DNA of 64,000 bases from positions 31,796-95,795 of the IMG/VR virus record IMGVR_UViG_3300042197_000642; one strand, written 5' to 3'. Position numbers and translations under genes: made by a program. The DNA is from a virus. Positions 48,124-55,400 of this stretch are shown here, piece after piece (within the stretch, counting starts at the first letter, position 1; every line of letters starts with the position of its first letter). The notes under the pieces were generated by a model. The model worked only from the letters and a program-made list of their open reading frames with translations. It ran no database searches and had not been told where the DNA came from.

Positions 48124-49269
48124 TTACTTGTTATGTGACAATAAGTTTTCAGTAAAGTAAACGTCGTACGGTTCAACAGAAATATCATACACGGTTACCC
48201 CATCTTTTTCAAAAGTACGAAGAGTATCTTCCACAGGTACAAAGGTAGGAATACCATCTAAATGAGGCTCAATGTTGTCTGTATTGGCCTTTAGAGCTAA
48301 TACTTCGTCATTAGTAGTTATAAATTGAGCTTGAACAAACTCATATTCATTGTTCCTTTTTACTAACACTAAATGTTCAGGCGTGTAAAACACACCGTTT
48401 ATTCTTAATAACTCATAAGCTTTAAAGTTACGTATATTAGTAATATTAGTTTCTTTTATACCTTTTATAGTAAAAGTACTACTTAACCAATAATGAACAT
48501 TAATTTTATCCTCATCAAGATCAATTTCTTCAACATCAATAGATATTAACTTATCTGCTATTGTCAAGTCTTGAGCAGCTTTAGCTGGACCATTTGAAGT
48601 AAATACTTTTGTAGTACCAAGCATGCAAACGATTCCACCGGGACCAAAGTATGGTCCAAAAGATGGAGGTGGAACATAGAAGTCACCAAACGAAGGACCA
48701 AACGATGGTCCAACTGGAGGAGGAGGTGGGGGAGGTGTGTACCCAGGAGATGCTCCAGAGAATGAAGGACCAGGATTGTTTGCATCAGGCGCAAAGTAAG
48801 GTGGAACGTATGGACCAACGCCGAAGTAAGGACCAGGAGGTGGGTTGCTTCCATCAAAGTAAGGTTCAATAAATTGAAAAAATGGACCAAACGAAGGGCC
48901 AAATGAAGGACCGAAGGAAGGACCTGCAGCTTGATACGTAATAGTGTTTAGTTGAATGTTTTGAGTTGGATGTACTAAGTCATCTGCTTGTGGTGTTGTA
49001 GAGGCAACATACCCGCCAGAAAACGATTGGTAGGTTGTGTCATTAGATGTAGTATTTGATTTTGTTACAGTAAACCCTAAACCAGTTAACGTAGCCGCAG
49101 CGGTGTCATAAGCTTGACCAACTACATTTGGTACTCTTTTTGCAGCAAGTCTCCAAGTACCGTCTTGTTTTACCCATAAAGCATCAACGGTTCGCCAAGT
49201 GTTCCCAACTTTGGTATAGACTTTAGCTACAGTTCGCCAAATATTGGAGATCCGATAGATTATAGACAT
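48124..49269 (-). CDS. Virion protein with PASTA, Phe/Pro/Gly repeats and C-terminal Hint domain
   Basis: A 381-residue mosaic. Residues 1-40 hold W-turn repeats (NIWRTVAKVYTKVGNTWRTV). Residues 46-102 resemble a PASTA domain (VPNVVGQAYDTAAATLTGLG). Residues 115-213 are Phe/Pro/Gly-rich (GPSFGPSFG, GPYFG, P7 run). Residues 215-381 form an intein/Hedgehog-type Hint domain. It has C215 (IVCMLGTTKVFTSNGPAKAA), block B TPEH with H299, block F VYDISVEPYDVYFTENLL, and terminal SHNK with H379 and N380. All cleavage residues are present but only one residue follows the HN pair, so ordinary splicing is impossible. Confidence 0.8.
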   Translation of the reverse strand: MSIIYRISNIWRTVAKVYTKVGNTWRTVDALWVKQDGTWRLAAKRVPNVVGQAYDTAAATLTGLGFTVTKSNTTSNDTTYQSFSGGYVASTTPQADDLVHPTQNIQLNTITYQAAGPSFGPSFGPSFGPFFQFIEPYFDGSNPPPGPYFGVGPYVPPYFAPDANNPGPSFSGASPGYTPPPPPPPVGPSFGPSFGDFYVPPPSFGPYFGPGGIVCMLGTTKVFTSNGPAKAAQDLTIADKLISIDVEEIDLDEDKINVHYWLSSTFTIKGIKETNITNIRNFKAYELLRINGVFYTPEHLVLVKRNNEYEFVQAQFITTNDEVLALKANTDNIEPHLDGIPTFVPVEDTLRTFEKDGVTVYDISVEPYDVYFTENLLSHNK

Positions 49270-49284
49270 TAAATCTCCTAAAGG

Positions 49285-49413
49285 TTATACGTATTTAATC
49301 CAGATATCGCCATCTATGCCGTTAGCTGATTGTGGATCAGTAGTTGCGGTTAATATATTAGTTCGTCCTTGGTTGTTTACTCCAAAGATAATTGGACCAG
49401 TTACTTCAGTCAT
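49285..49413 (-). CDS. Small virion-region protein, 42 aa
   Basis: ATG 49413 overlaps the upstream stop (TAATG); stop at 49285. Begins MTEVTGPIIFGVNNQGRTNI and ends GIDGDIWIKYV. The 'GD.WI.Y' ending is common in fibre anchor modules. Probably a small virion part. Confidence 0.5.
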   Translation of the reverse strand: MTEVTGPIIFGVNNQGRTNILTATTDPQSANGIDGDIWIKYV

Positions 49414-49745
49414 TAAGCTACCTCGACTCCTGAAACAAGAATATTTAACACAGCCGATGTTCCGGCTTTAGCAACAATAAAGTCTCCTGCTTCTAAAACT
49501 TGACTACATTTAAAAGTAAGAGTTGAATAACCAGCAATAGTAATTTGGCAAAGTATTTCGTTGGTTTGCGCCACACTCGCTCCGGAAGGAACAAGGTTTA
49601 CAGTTACTGTAGCAGCGGTGTTACTAGTATTACTAACTAGTATTTCTTTAATTACAGTTTTAACACCACTAGAGGTATAAAGTGTTGAATTTGTGGTTGC
49701 AAGCTGAGTGATGGACCCTAGTCGTCTAGGTGTGTAGGTTGCCAT
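49413..49745 (-). CDS. Small beta-sandwich virion protein
   Basis: A 110-residue protein (KEILVSNTSNTAATVTVNLV; YSTLTFKCSQVLEAGDFIVA) of the jelly-roll pattern common in phage fibre and capsid decoration proteins. It resembles the 115-residue product at 32238-32585. Ribosome site GAAAGGAAAT before ATG. Confidence 0.55.
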   Translation of the reverse strand: MATYTPRRLGSITQLATTNSTLYTSSGVKTVIKEILVSNTSNTAATVTVNLVPSGASVAQTNEILCQITIAGYSTLTFKCSQVLEAGDFIVAKAGTSAVLNILVSGVEVA

Positions 49746-49784
49746 TTATTTCCTTTCTAACTGCCTTATAGTACCGTATAAAAG

Positions 49785-49943
49785 CTAATTATAGCCGTGC
49801 CAACCACGCCCAGGGTTCATATAGGAGTTAACGCTTGGGCGCTCCTCCTTGTTTATATATAAACGGCGCATCCCAAACCTAGAGTCTTTTATATTAATTA
49901 GTTTGTGTTGGGTAAGCCCTTTAAACTCTTTTAACCTACTCAA
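49785..49943 (-). CDS. Possible small basic protein with TTG start, 52 aa
   Basis: A frame starting TTG at 49943, overlapping the previous stop, with AGGTGGAG upstream, and ending TAG at 49785. It reads LSRLKEFKGLTQHKLINIKD and ends MNPGRGWHGYN. Alternative ATG inside at about 49871. An exact 11-mer GTTTGTGTTGG (49900-49910) falls within it, so it could be non-coding regulatory DNA instead. Confidence 0.35.
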   Translation of the reverse strand: MSRLKEFKGLTQHKLINIKDSRFGMRRLYINKEERPSVNSYMNPGRGWHGYN

Positions 49944-50143
49944 ATGCTCCACCTGTTCCATTGAGCTGTGTCTGACTTTACCCCAACAACGGCGCCTTTA
50001 GCCCGAGTTAGGGCATCACGAAACTGTCTAGGATTCATTTTCTTTTCTTGAGCACGCATTTGTGCTAAAGATTGAGTAGCGTAGTCCTCTTTAGGACTTA
50101 GGCTTCTTTTGAGTTGACGCTTGTTGCCAGGTCTTTTTGCCAC
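49940..50143 (-). CDS. Small basic hypothetical protein, 67 aa
   Basis: Basic, helical protein (MAKRPGNKRQLKRSLSPKED; LAQMRAQEKKMNPRQFRDAL) ending AQWNRWSI. It overlaps the upstream gene by 53 bases in another frame. Function unknown. Confidence 0.5.
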   Translation of the reverse strand: MAKRPGNKRQLKRSLSPKEDYATQSLAQMRAQEKKMNPRQFRDALTRAKGAVVGVKSDTAQWNRWSI

Positions 50144-50597
50144 TACCTTCAGCCTTCTGTTTAGGTTCTTTAGGCTCTGAATACTTTACAGCCCCTAAAG
50201 TTGTTTTTATTTCGCTGATACCTTGACCTTTTAAAGATCCAGCAGAGTTAACCATTGCTTCATGAGATTTAATGTTAGAGCGCAGCTTAGTACGTTCGGA
50301 ATGAGAAGTTTCTTTTCTTTTTAGTTTAGAAGCGTGTTCAGCTCCTTTTTGTCTTCTGCCTTCTTTAAGCTCTTCCATTTTGTTAGAAACCCAAGCTGAA
50401 TGAAGCTCACTTTGTTGATGGTGCTCGTGCTCAGCTCTCATAAGATTTAACTTATTTTGGTAGTCTTGCTCAGACATGCCTGAACCACCTAATGTCTTTT
50501 TTGCTAAAGCACCTAAAGCTACGGCTGCTACTTTTCTGCGCATGCTTCCGCCTCCACCGGTGTGTTTAGCTTTACTGATATGTTCCCAAGTAGGCAT
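50091..50597 (-). CDS. Basic, helical hypothetical protein
   Basis: A 168-residue protein rich in Lys, His and Glu. N-terminal small hydrophobic stretch (RKVAAVALGALAKKTLGGSG), then long helices (LNLMRAEHEHHQQSELHSAW; KMEELKEGRRQKGAEHASKL), and a Lys/Pro-rich end. Possibly a virion-internal DNA-binding protein. Not recognised. Confidence 0.5.
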   Translation of the reverse strand: MPTWEHISKAKHTGGGGSMRRKVAAVALGALAKKTLGGSGMSEQDYQNKLNLMRAEHEHHQQSELHSAWVSNKMEELKEGRRQKGAEHASKLKRKETSHSERTKLRSNIKSHEAMVNSAGSLKGQGISEIKTTLGAVKYSEPKEPKQKAEGSGKKTWQQASTQKKPKS

Positions 50598-50638
50598 AGA
50601 TTAATTCTCTAACAATAACGGGGTTTAGTCCGTCTATT

Positions 50639-50881
50639 CTAACTATCTTTTAGTCTACCTAAGTTGGTTTTAGACTGTTTTATCATTTTACGTCTAGTAG
50701 CCCTATTAAATGAGGTAAAGGATGGCACCTCTGATAAAGGGGTTATATCTTTAAAGTATTGTTTCAAAAACTCAACATCTTCATCTTTTACAATTAAAGA
50801 AAACCCAGTATCAATAGGCTCTTCTGGGATAGGTGAGCCTTCAAGCTCTTCTTTAGTTACGTGTACTCTTGGGTCTTGCAT
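50639..50881 (-). CDS. Small hypothetical protein, 80 aa
   Basis: An 80-residue mixed-charge protein (SLIVKDEDVEFLKQYFKDIT; FNRATRRKMIKQSKTNLGR). The C-terminal basic helix FNRATRRKMIK resembles short motifs found in several phage proteins after head genes. Unknown function. Confidence 0.5.
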   Translation of the reverse strand: MQDPRVHVTKEELEGSPIPEEPIDTGFSLIVKDEDVEFLKQYFKDITPLSEVPSFTSFNRATRRKMIKQSKTNLGRLKDS

Positions 50882-50907
50882 AAGAGAACAATATCATAAA
50901 GAAAAGG

Positions 50908-50994
50908 TTACAGCCCTAAAGCATCATACTCGTCTATAGAGTCATCTATAGTTCTATCGTGCTCTTTAGCGCACTGACCACATGCTTTACACAT
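50908..50994 (-). CDS. Cysteine mini-protein, 28 aa
   Basis: A 28-codon frame with MCKACGQCAKEHDRTIDDSI and an acidic end (DEYDALGL). It begins one base after the CHAP gene stop. The CxxCxxC set resembles the MCATCGC genes at 18.4-18.9 kb. Too short for firm calling. Confidence 0.4.
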   Translation of the reverse strand: MCKACGQCAKEHDRTIDDSIDEYDALGL

Positions 50995-50995
50995 G

Positions 50996-51556
50996 TTATT
51001 TACCGCAGGTTGGACAAACTTCCGATGCTTTAGCTTTCGCTGGGGCGGCCCCTGCTCCTTTAAACTTTGGACGACCAAACCCTACAATTGATATTTGTAT
51101 TTTCTTTGGGTTCTTCTTGTAAGCACGAAGCTTCTTGCAGACCTCGCCACCATTTCTTTGACTACCTTTTGCATCTCCAGATGTATTACCTTCAATGCAC
51201 CAAACCGTTCCGTCTTCATTGTCTTTAATAACAATACCAACATGGCTAATGCGATCTACACCATCTGCTGGAAAGTCAAAGTAAGCAATATCTCCTGGCT
51301 CTGGATCAGCAAGGTCACCATCAATCCAAGCATTTTTCTTTTTAAATGCAGCAGCACCGCCTGGAGTATAAACAGTATTTGGTACTTTTACTCCCGCTTC
51401 ATTTGCACACCACATTACAAAAGATCCGCACCAAGGCTGGAAATTAGCCTTGGTAAACGCACCATACTTAGTTTCATTGTCTTTAGGACCTTCTACGGTT
51501 CCAACTTCAGCTTTTGCAACTTCAACAAGTCGCTCTGCTGTGCCTTGATTAGCCAT
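50996..51556 (-). CDS. CHAP-domain endolysin
   Basis: A 186-residue CHAP amidase/peptidase: catalytic C43 in FQPWCGSFVMWCANEAG, H105 in RISHVGIVI, and E122 in CIEGNTS, with PEPGDIAYFDFP before the histidine. It would cut peptidoglycan cross-links at lysis. The C-terminus ends in a small CPTCGK knuckle after an Ala/Lys linker, possibly a short cell-wall or zinc motif. No signal peptide, consistent with holin-dependent release; holin candidates follow directly. Confidence 0.88.
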   Translation of the reverse strand: MANQGTAERLVEVAKAEVGTVEGPKDNETKYGAFTKANFQPWCGSFVMWCANEAGVKVPNTVYTPGGAAAFKKKNAWIDGDLADPEPGDIAYFDFPADGVDRISHVGIVIKDNEDGTVWCIEGNTSGDAKGSQRNGGEVCKKLRAYKKNPKKIQISIVGFGRPKFKGAGAAPAKAKASEVCPTCGK

Positions 51557-51558
51557 AG

Positions 51559-51969
51559 TTATTCTTTATCCCAATCTGTGTCAACTGGTTGCTCAGCTGG
51601 CATTTGACCATCTGGCTTTGCTAGTCGACGGGCTTTAGCCTCATCAATCTCTGCTTCTAGTTTCTTATCAGCTTGGGTATTCTTAGCATCCATTTCTTTG
51701 TTTGCTAATTGTGCAGACATAACGTCTTTAGCACCTGACTGGCCAATGAGTAAACCAGCAAGCGTTCCTGTAATAAATGTAGCTACGCTACCCAATACGT
51801 TAAAGAACATCTTATCGTTCTCTGATTGGGCACCAATTGGTTGAGTTACAAATAAAAGACCATAGAGGATTCCTATGGAAGTTAAAAATAAGATTGATCC
51901 TAAAGTTATGCCAAGAATGAATTTTAATCTGGCGTCTAGGTCAGCTGGTGAAAGGCGTTGTTTACTCAT
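51559..51969 (-). CDS. Holin candidate with two membrane spans
   Basis: A 136-residue protein with two membrane segments (FILGITLGSILFLTSIGILY, GLLFV and FFNVLGSVATFITGTLAGLL) and a long charged C-terminal helix (KEMDAKNTQADKKLEAEIDE). It lies next to the CHAP endolysin and the lipoprotein gene. Good holin candidate, though similar proteins may serve other membrane roles. Confidence 0.6.
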   Translation of the reverse strand: MSKQRLSPADLDARLKFILGITLGSILFLTSIGILYGLLFVTQPIGAQSENDKMFFNVLGSVATFITGTLAGLLIGQSGAKDVMSAQLANKEMDAKNTQADKKLEAEIDEAKARRLAKPDGQMPAEQPVDTDWDKE

Positions 51970-52159
51970 TTGATGTTCCTTCTTTTAGTCCTGGCACTAA
52001 GTCTACAGCACAAGTACCGCTAGCGACGCAAATAGGCGCTTTACACTCTGCGTTTTCCCAATTAGCTGGGTCTTGGCATGGGTATCGATAAGTCCCATCG
52101 TATCCGCATCCTGATAATAAGAGAGTTGATAGTGCTAGAAGTAGTATTCCTTTTTTCAT
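51962..52159 (-). CDS. Small lipoprotein
   Basis: Start set at ATG 52159 (AAA repeats follow), giving 65 residues: MKKGILLLALSTLLLSGCGY is a signal peptide with lipobox LSGC. The mature part has four more cysteines (RYPCQDPANWENAEC; CKAPICVASGTCAV), likely disulfide-bonded. Could be a spanin-like or superinfection-exclusion lipoprotein. Overlaps the holin candidate by 8 bases. Confidence 0.7.
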   Translation of the reverse strand: MKKGILLLALSTLLLSGCGYDGTYRYPCQDPANWENAECKAPICVASGTCAVDLVPGLKEGTSNE

Positions 52160-52169
52160 AGAAACTAGT

Positions 52170-52319
52170 TTAGTCGTCTTTTGGGTTTCGTAAAGGATAA
52201 GTAACAAGCCAAGCAACTAAAGTTCCAACAGTTGCCCATCCAACTACAGTTTTGGCACTGCCATCAAGCACAACCCAAGCAATAAACATGCCTAGCAGGG
52301 TCCATAACTGGTCCGCCAT
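52170..52319 (-). CDS. Small membrane protein, 49 aa
   Basis: Reads MADQLWTLLGMFIAWVVLDG, then a second hydrophobic segment (TVVGWATVGTLVAWLVTYPL) and a charged end (RNPKDD). A TTG at 52340 with AGGAGA upstream is an alternative start. Two-span size and position between exported proteins and endolysin suggest a holin/antiholin role. Confidence 0.55.
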   Translation of the reverse strand: MADQLWTLLGMFIAWVVLDGSAKTVVGWATVGTLVAWLVTYPLRNPKDD

Positions 52320-52336
52320 GTCTCTAAATAGGTTTT

Positions 52337-54295
52337 TCAAGGTTTACGTCTCCTAACGGCCTTACTATCTCCAGAAGGGGCTCCCCCTCCAGAACTTCCT
52401 CCACCTGTAGGTGTACTACCAGTTGTAGCAATACCTACAGCGTTTAGTGCAGCACCACTTGCAATGATTGCGGCAACTACCATTTTTTCAGCTTCTTCAC
52501 GTTCTTCAGGGGACATGTCCGCACCTATACTTCCAAGTGCTTGTAAAGCTTGCCCTGGATCGCTAAATATTGCGCCAATTAATTCTGCAGGATTTTCTAA
52601 TAAAACAAGAGCTGCGGCAACTTCTGCTGTAATTATAACTTGATTACCGTTTTCATCCTGCCTAACCTCGACAGGCGTACTTGGTGGAAGATCTGAGTAT
52701 TCAAGTCCTGCTTCAGCAATTGCTTCAGCAGTAACGGCTTCACCATCTGCCGCTTCAATAAGCGCATCAGCAATTACTTCTTTTTCTTCACTAGTAAGTT
52801 CACCATCCGCTAACGCTTCCTCAACGGCTTCATCAACAGCCTCTTCTGGTGTGGTAGGCTCTGAGGATGGTTCTTCTGACTGACTTTCTTGCTCTTGGTT
52901 GTCTGACTCTTGCTGCTCTTCTTCTCCTGAGGTTTGTTCCTCTTCAGAAGTCTGATCCTCTGTTGCTTCGTCTGTTTGTTCGGAGTCTTCCTGTTGTGGT
53001 TGGTCTTCTGTGGGTTCTGATGGCTCTTCTGTATCAGTTTCAGTAGGAGTTTCTGGCTCAGTAGGTGCATCTGGCGTTACAGGATCAAACGTAATGTTTG
53101 AATAAAAAGGTGCTGGAGCTGGTATAACTCTTGCTTCTTCTATAACTGTTTTTGCAGATTCAACAGCAGCAACGGCTAACTCAACTTTGTTATCCATTAC
53201 AACAATAGCGGCATCTAAAGCGCTTTCAGCATTTGTTAAGTTTGTTTGAGCTGTAACTAAAGTGTTTTGTGCAACTGTTACTACCCCTTGTTGGGTATTA
53301 ATTGCTTGTTGTTTATTAGATGATGTATAAACTGTTTGTTGTTCCAGAACACCATCCTGTCTAACACCTGTCCTTGGCCCACCATATACGTTTAGATTTC
53401 CATCAATGGTTCCAGTACCAGTCCATTCACCTGTACTTGGGTTTACTGTCATATCCCATGAGATATAGGTAAGGGGACCATTGTTGTCTCCAAACCTATG
53501 AAGAGTCCAGTCAATACCTAAAGTGGTTTCGGTTGTAGTAACAACAACAGAAGCGCCAGCCCCTGCGCTCATGTAGTCAGATTGAAATATGTAAATTCCA
53601 TCTTGAGTTTGGTTAGGCCAATCCCAATAAGTCCAATCAGGCCCACCAAATGAAATAGTTGCTTTGGAGCTCACGTATATTTGACTTGCATTACCTTGAC
53701 CTTCAAAAACAGTATCTCCCATTTTAATATCAAATGGGGTTTGAATCTTGGTTGCAGCATCCCACATTGCGGGAAGAGTAGTAGTTGTTACCGTTGGGGT
53801 TTCTGGTGCAACTGGGGCAACATACCCATCGGTTGTGTAGTTCATGCTTCCTAATGGGGCGTTTTGAATATCAGTTAATTCTTGTTGTTCTGCGGTTAGT
53901 GTTGTCTGAGCAACAACAACAATTGCTTCTTTATCTTCAACTACTGCAATAGCATCGTTTACATCTTCAATAGCAACTTCAGCCTCTGTAATAGCAACAC
54001 TAGCTGTGCTAATTGCCTCTTGCACTTCTGGTTCAGAAGAGACAGCTTCAGAAGAAGGGATTACAACAGTAGTTAATTCGGTAGATGTAGCGGTTAGGGT
54101 TTCCTGTGCAGCAGTTACAGCTTGCTCTGGAGTGACGGGTTGTACCTGTACTTGTTCTGAGCTAGAAGGAACCTCGTTTGCATAAGAATAAGACATGCCA
54201 AAGACTAGGAATAGGATGACTATTCCTCCACATAGTAGAAGTCTTCCAGTATTAAATAAGCCAGATAATGCTGCGAATATACGCAGTTTTTTCAA
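52337..54295 (-). CDS. Large exported protein with acidic repeat region
   Basis: A 652-residue protein. N-terminal signal anchor (FNTGRLLLCGGIVILFLVFG then MSYSYANE). Next an Ala/Thr/Val/Glu-rich helical region (VTAAQETLTATSTELTTVVI; VAITEAEVAIEDVNDAIAVV), a central globular beta domain (DTVFEGQGNASQIYVSSKAT; PDWTYWDWPN; GIDWTLHRFGDNNG), another helical stretch, then a long Glu/Gln/Ser/Thr/Pro-rich low-complexity segment (about residues 425-505) and an Ala-rich helical end. The C-terminus is Gly/Ser-rich. Large exported or surface protein of unknown role, the largest non-virion-looking gene here. Confidence 0.6.
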   Translation of the reverse strand: MKKLRIFAALSGLFNTGRLLLCGGIVILFLVFGMSYSYANEVPSSSEQVQVQPVTPEQAVTAAQETLTATSTELTTVVIPSSEAVSSEPEVQEAISTASVAITEAEVAIEDVNDAIAVVEDKEAIVVVAQTTLTAEQQELTDIQNAPLGSMNYTTDGYVAPVAPETPTVTTTTLPAMWDAATKIQTPFDIKMGDTVFEGQGNASQIYVSSKATISFGGPDWTYWDWPNQTQDGIYIFQSDYMSAGAGASVVVTTTETTLGIDWTLHRFGDNNGPLTYISWDMTVNPSTGEWTGTGTIDGNLNVYGGPRTGVRQDGVLEQQTVYTSSNKQQAINTQQGVVTVAQNTLVTAQTNLTNAESALDAAIVVMDNKVELAVAAVESAKTVIEEARVIPAPAPFYSNITFDPVTPDAPTEPETPTETDTEEPSEPTEDQPQQEDSEQTDEATEDQTSEEEQTSGEEEQQESDNQEQESQSEEPSSEPTTPEEAVDEAVEEALADGELTSEEKEVIADALIEAADGEAVTAEAIAEAGLEYSDLPPSTPVEVRQDENGNQVIITAEVAAALVLLENPAELIGAIFSDPGQALQALGSIGADMSPEEREEAEKMVVAAIIASGAALNAVGIATTGSTPTGGGSSGGGAPSGDSKAVRRRKP

Positions 54296-54328
54296 TTACT
54301 CTCCCTGTAATTAGATACAGTTAGTATA

Positions 54329-54520
54329 CTAAATAAGTAAATTATCTGGGTCGTAAATAGACAATGCTATTTCTTTAAGTGTCTTGTGTGCTCTTGCGTG
54401 ATGACCACAAAACATTAATTGGCCGTTCATAAATGTAGCAATAACTTTAGCTGCAGCATTGCATTTGTCGCAACGGTCGTTACTAGTGAGGCTAGCGTCC
54501 TCAAGTACGATCGTGTTCAT
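54329..54520 (-). CDS. DUF7455-like zinc protein
   Basis: Start at ATG 54520, giving 63 residues. The pattern DRCDKCNAAAKVIATFMNGQ then LMFCGHHARAH (CxxC ... C-x-HH) matches the small actinobacterial zinc-binding family DUF7455, usually encoded near principal sigma factors in hosts. In phages it may help host takeover; that is inference. Confidence 0.7.
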   Translation of the reverse strand: MNTIVLEDASLTSNDRCDKCNAAAKVIATFMNGQLMFCGHHARAHKTLKEIALSIYDPDNLLI

Positions 54521-54521
54521 G

Positions 54522-54689
54522 CTATTTTCTTGCTTTCTTGTTTTCTTTAGCCCACTCTGACTCGTAATAACGAGACATTTCATCAATAGTTTCTGGAGTG
54601 GCGTACCACTCTTCTGGCCAATCTAAATAAACAGGTTTTTTATTATATTTACGATTGCTGTCGTTAGCTCTGTTTTTTGGGGCACCCAT
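54522..54689 (-). CDS. Small conserved-looking protein, 55 aa
   Basis: Reads MGAPKNRANDSNRKYNKKPV and YLDWPEEWYATPETIDEMSR. Basic start and aromatic/acidic middle. Overlaps neither neighbour's active motif; stop at 54522 is two bases before the next start. Unknown. Confidence 0.5.
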   Translation of the reverse strand: MGAPKNRANDSNRKYNKKPVYLDWPEEWYATPETIDEMSRYYESEWAKENKKARK

Positions 54690-54691
54690 AA

Positions 54692-54946
54692 TTAACGTTT
54701 CTTTTTGGTGGCTTTCTTCTTAGCTGTCTTTTTAACAGCTTTCTTTGCAGACTTCTTAGCAATCTTCTTAACTGCTTTCTTCTTTGTTACTTTCATTTCT
54801 CGTGATGTCCCTTCAAATATCCAACCATCGTTATCTCTATCAATTGGTAGTTTCTTTGGTCGCTTGTTCTCAATTACTACATTTACAGTAATAATAACCG
54901 CCATTAGTCCAAGAACTAGACCTACTATTAGAATACCATTTTCCAT
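54692..54946 (-). CDS. Membrane protein with histone H1-like Lys/Ala tail
   Basis: An 84-residue protein: one membrane span (ILIVGLVLGLMAVIITVNVV), an Asp/Gly loop of EF-hand type (DRDNDGWIFEG), then about 35 residues of KKA repeats (AVKKIAKKSAKKAVKKTAKK) resembling histone H1 tails. May hold nucleic acid near the membrane. Odd combination. Confidence 0.55.
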   Translation of the reverse strand: MENGILIVGLVLGLMAVIITVNVVIENKRPKKLPIDRDNDGWIFEGTSREMKVTKKKAVKKIAKKSAKKAVKKTAKKKATKKKR

Positions 54947-54947
54947 A

Positions 54948-55124
54948 TTACTTTCCTCCTAAATACTTCTTACGTCTTTCAGAAAAAGCTGCTTGGTTTT
55001 TGGCGGCTTCTTGTACTTCTGGACGTGCGCCCGCTAATGCTTCGGGTGACTTGCGAGCAAGGTGCACTTCCCACATAAATTCTTCATCACGTTTAGATTG
55101 TGCATCTTGCTGGCGATTAATCAT
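54948..55124 (-). CDS. Small hypothetical protein, 58 aa
   Basis: ATG 55124 overlaps the upstream stop (TAATG); ends AAGTAA at 54948. Helical (RDEEFMWEVHLARKSPEALA; NQAAFSERRKKYLGGK). Unknown function, part of a chain of coupled small genes. Confidence 0.5.
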   Translation of the reverse strand: MINRQQDAQSKRDEEFMWEVHLARKSPEALAGARPEVQEAAKNQAAFSERRKKYLGGK

Positions 55125-55354
55125 TATTTGTTTTTCATGTCCTTAAGCCAATGTTTTGCGTTTGCACCCATACGCATGCCTTTAGCACTAACGGGTAAAT
55201 CACCTAAGCTTTCGACTTCACTTACTTTTAAATCAGGGTTTAAACCAACAATATAACCACCGCTATCCGCTTCTGACTTTGTGTGTGCAGCCTCTTGTTT
55301 CTTAGCGCGGTCAAATAGTGGGAACTGGTCATCATTCTTACGATATATAGCCAT
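55124..55354 (-). CDS. Small hypothetical protein, 76 aa
   Basis: Mixed-charge protein (MAIYRKNDDQFPLFDRAKKQ; VSEVESLGDLPVSAKGMRMG) coupled to its downstream neighbour by TAATG. Two TATACTA boxes lie upstream at about 55370-55395. Unknown. Confidence 0.45.
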   Translation of the reverse strand: MAIYRKNDDQFPLFDRAKKQEAAHTKSEADSGGYIVGLNPDLKVSEVESLGDLPVSAKGMRMGANAKHWLKDMKNK

Positions 55355-55365
55355 TGTGCCTCATT

Positions 55366-55400
55366 CTTCTTGTTAATAGTATAAGAATACTAGTATAAGT
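55366..55400 (-). promoter_or_regulatory. Candidate minus-strand promoter with two TATACTA boxes
   Basis: On the minus strand the gap reads CTTATACTAGTATTCTTATACTATTAAC, with two TATACT -10-like boxes and no clear -35. It would drive the 55354 and following genes. Similar to other TATACT boxes in this window. Confidence 0.3.

Noticed and set aside
51095-51607. 170-residue plus-strand frame opposite the CHAP endolysin
   Set aside because: The minus-strand frame has clear catalytic motifs; the plus frame is a shadow.
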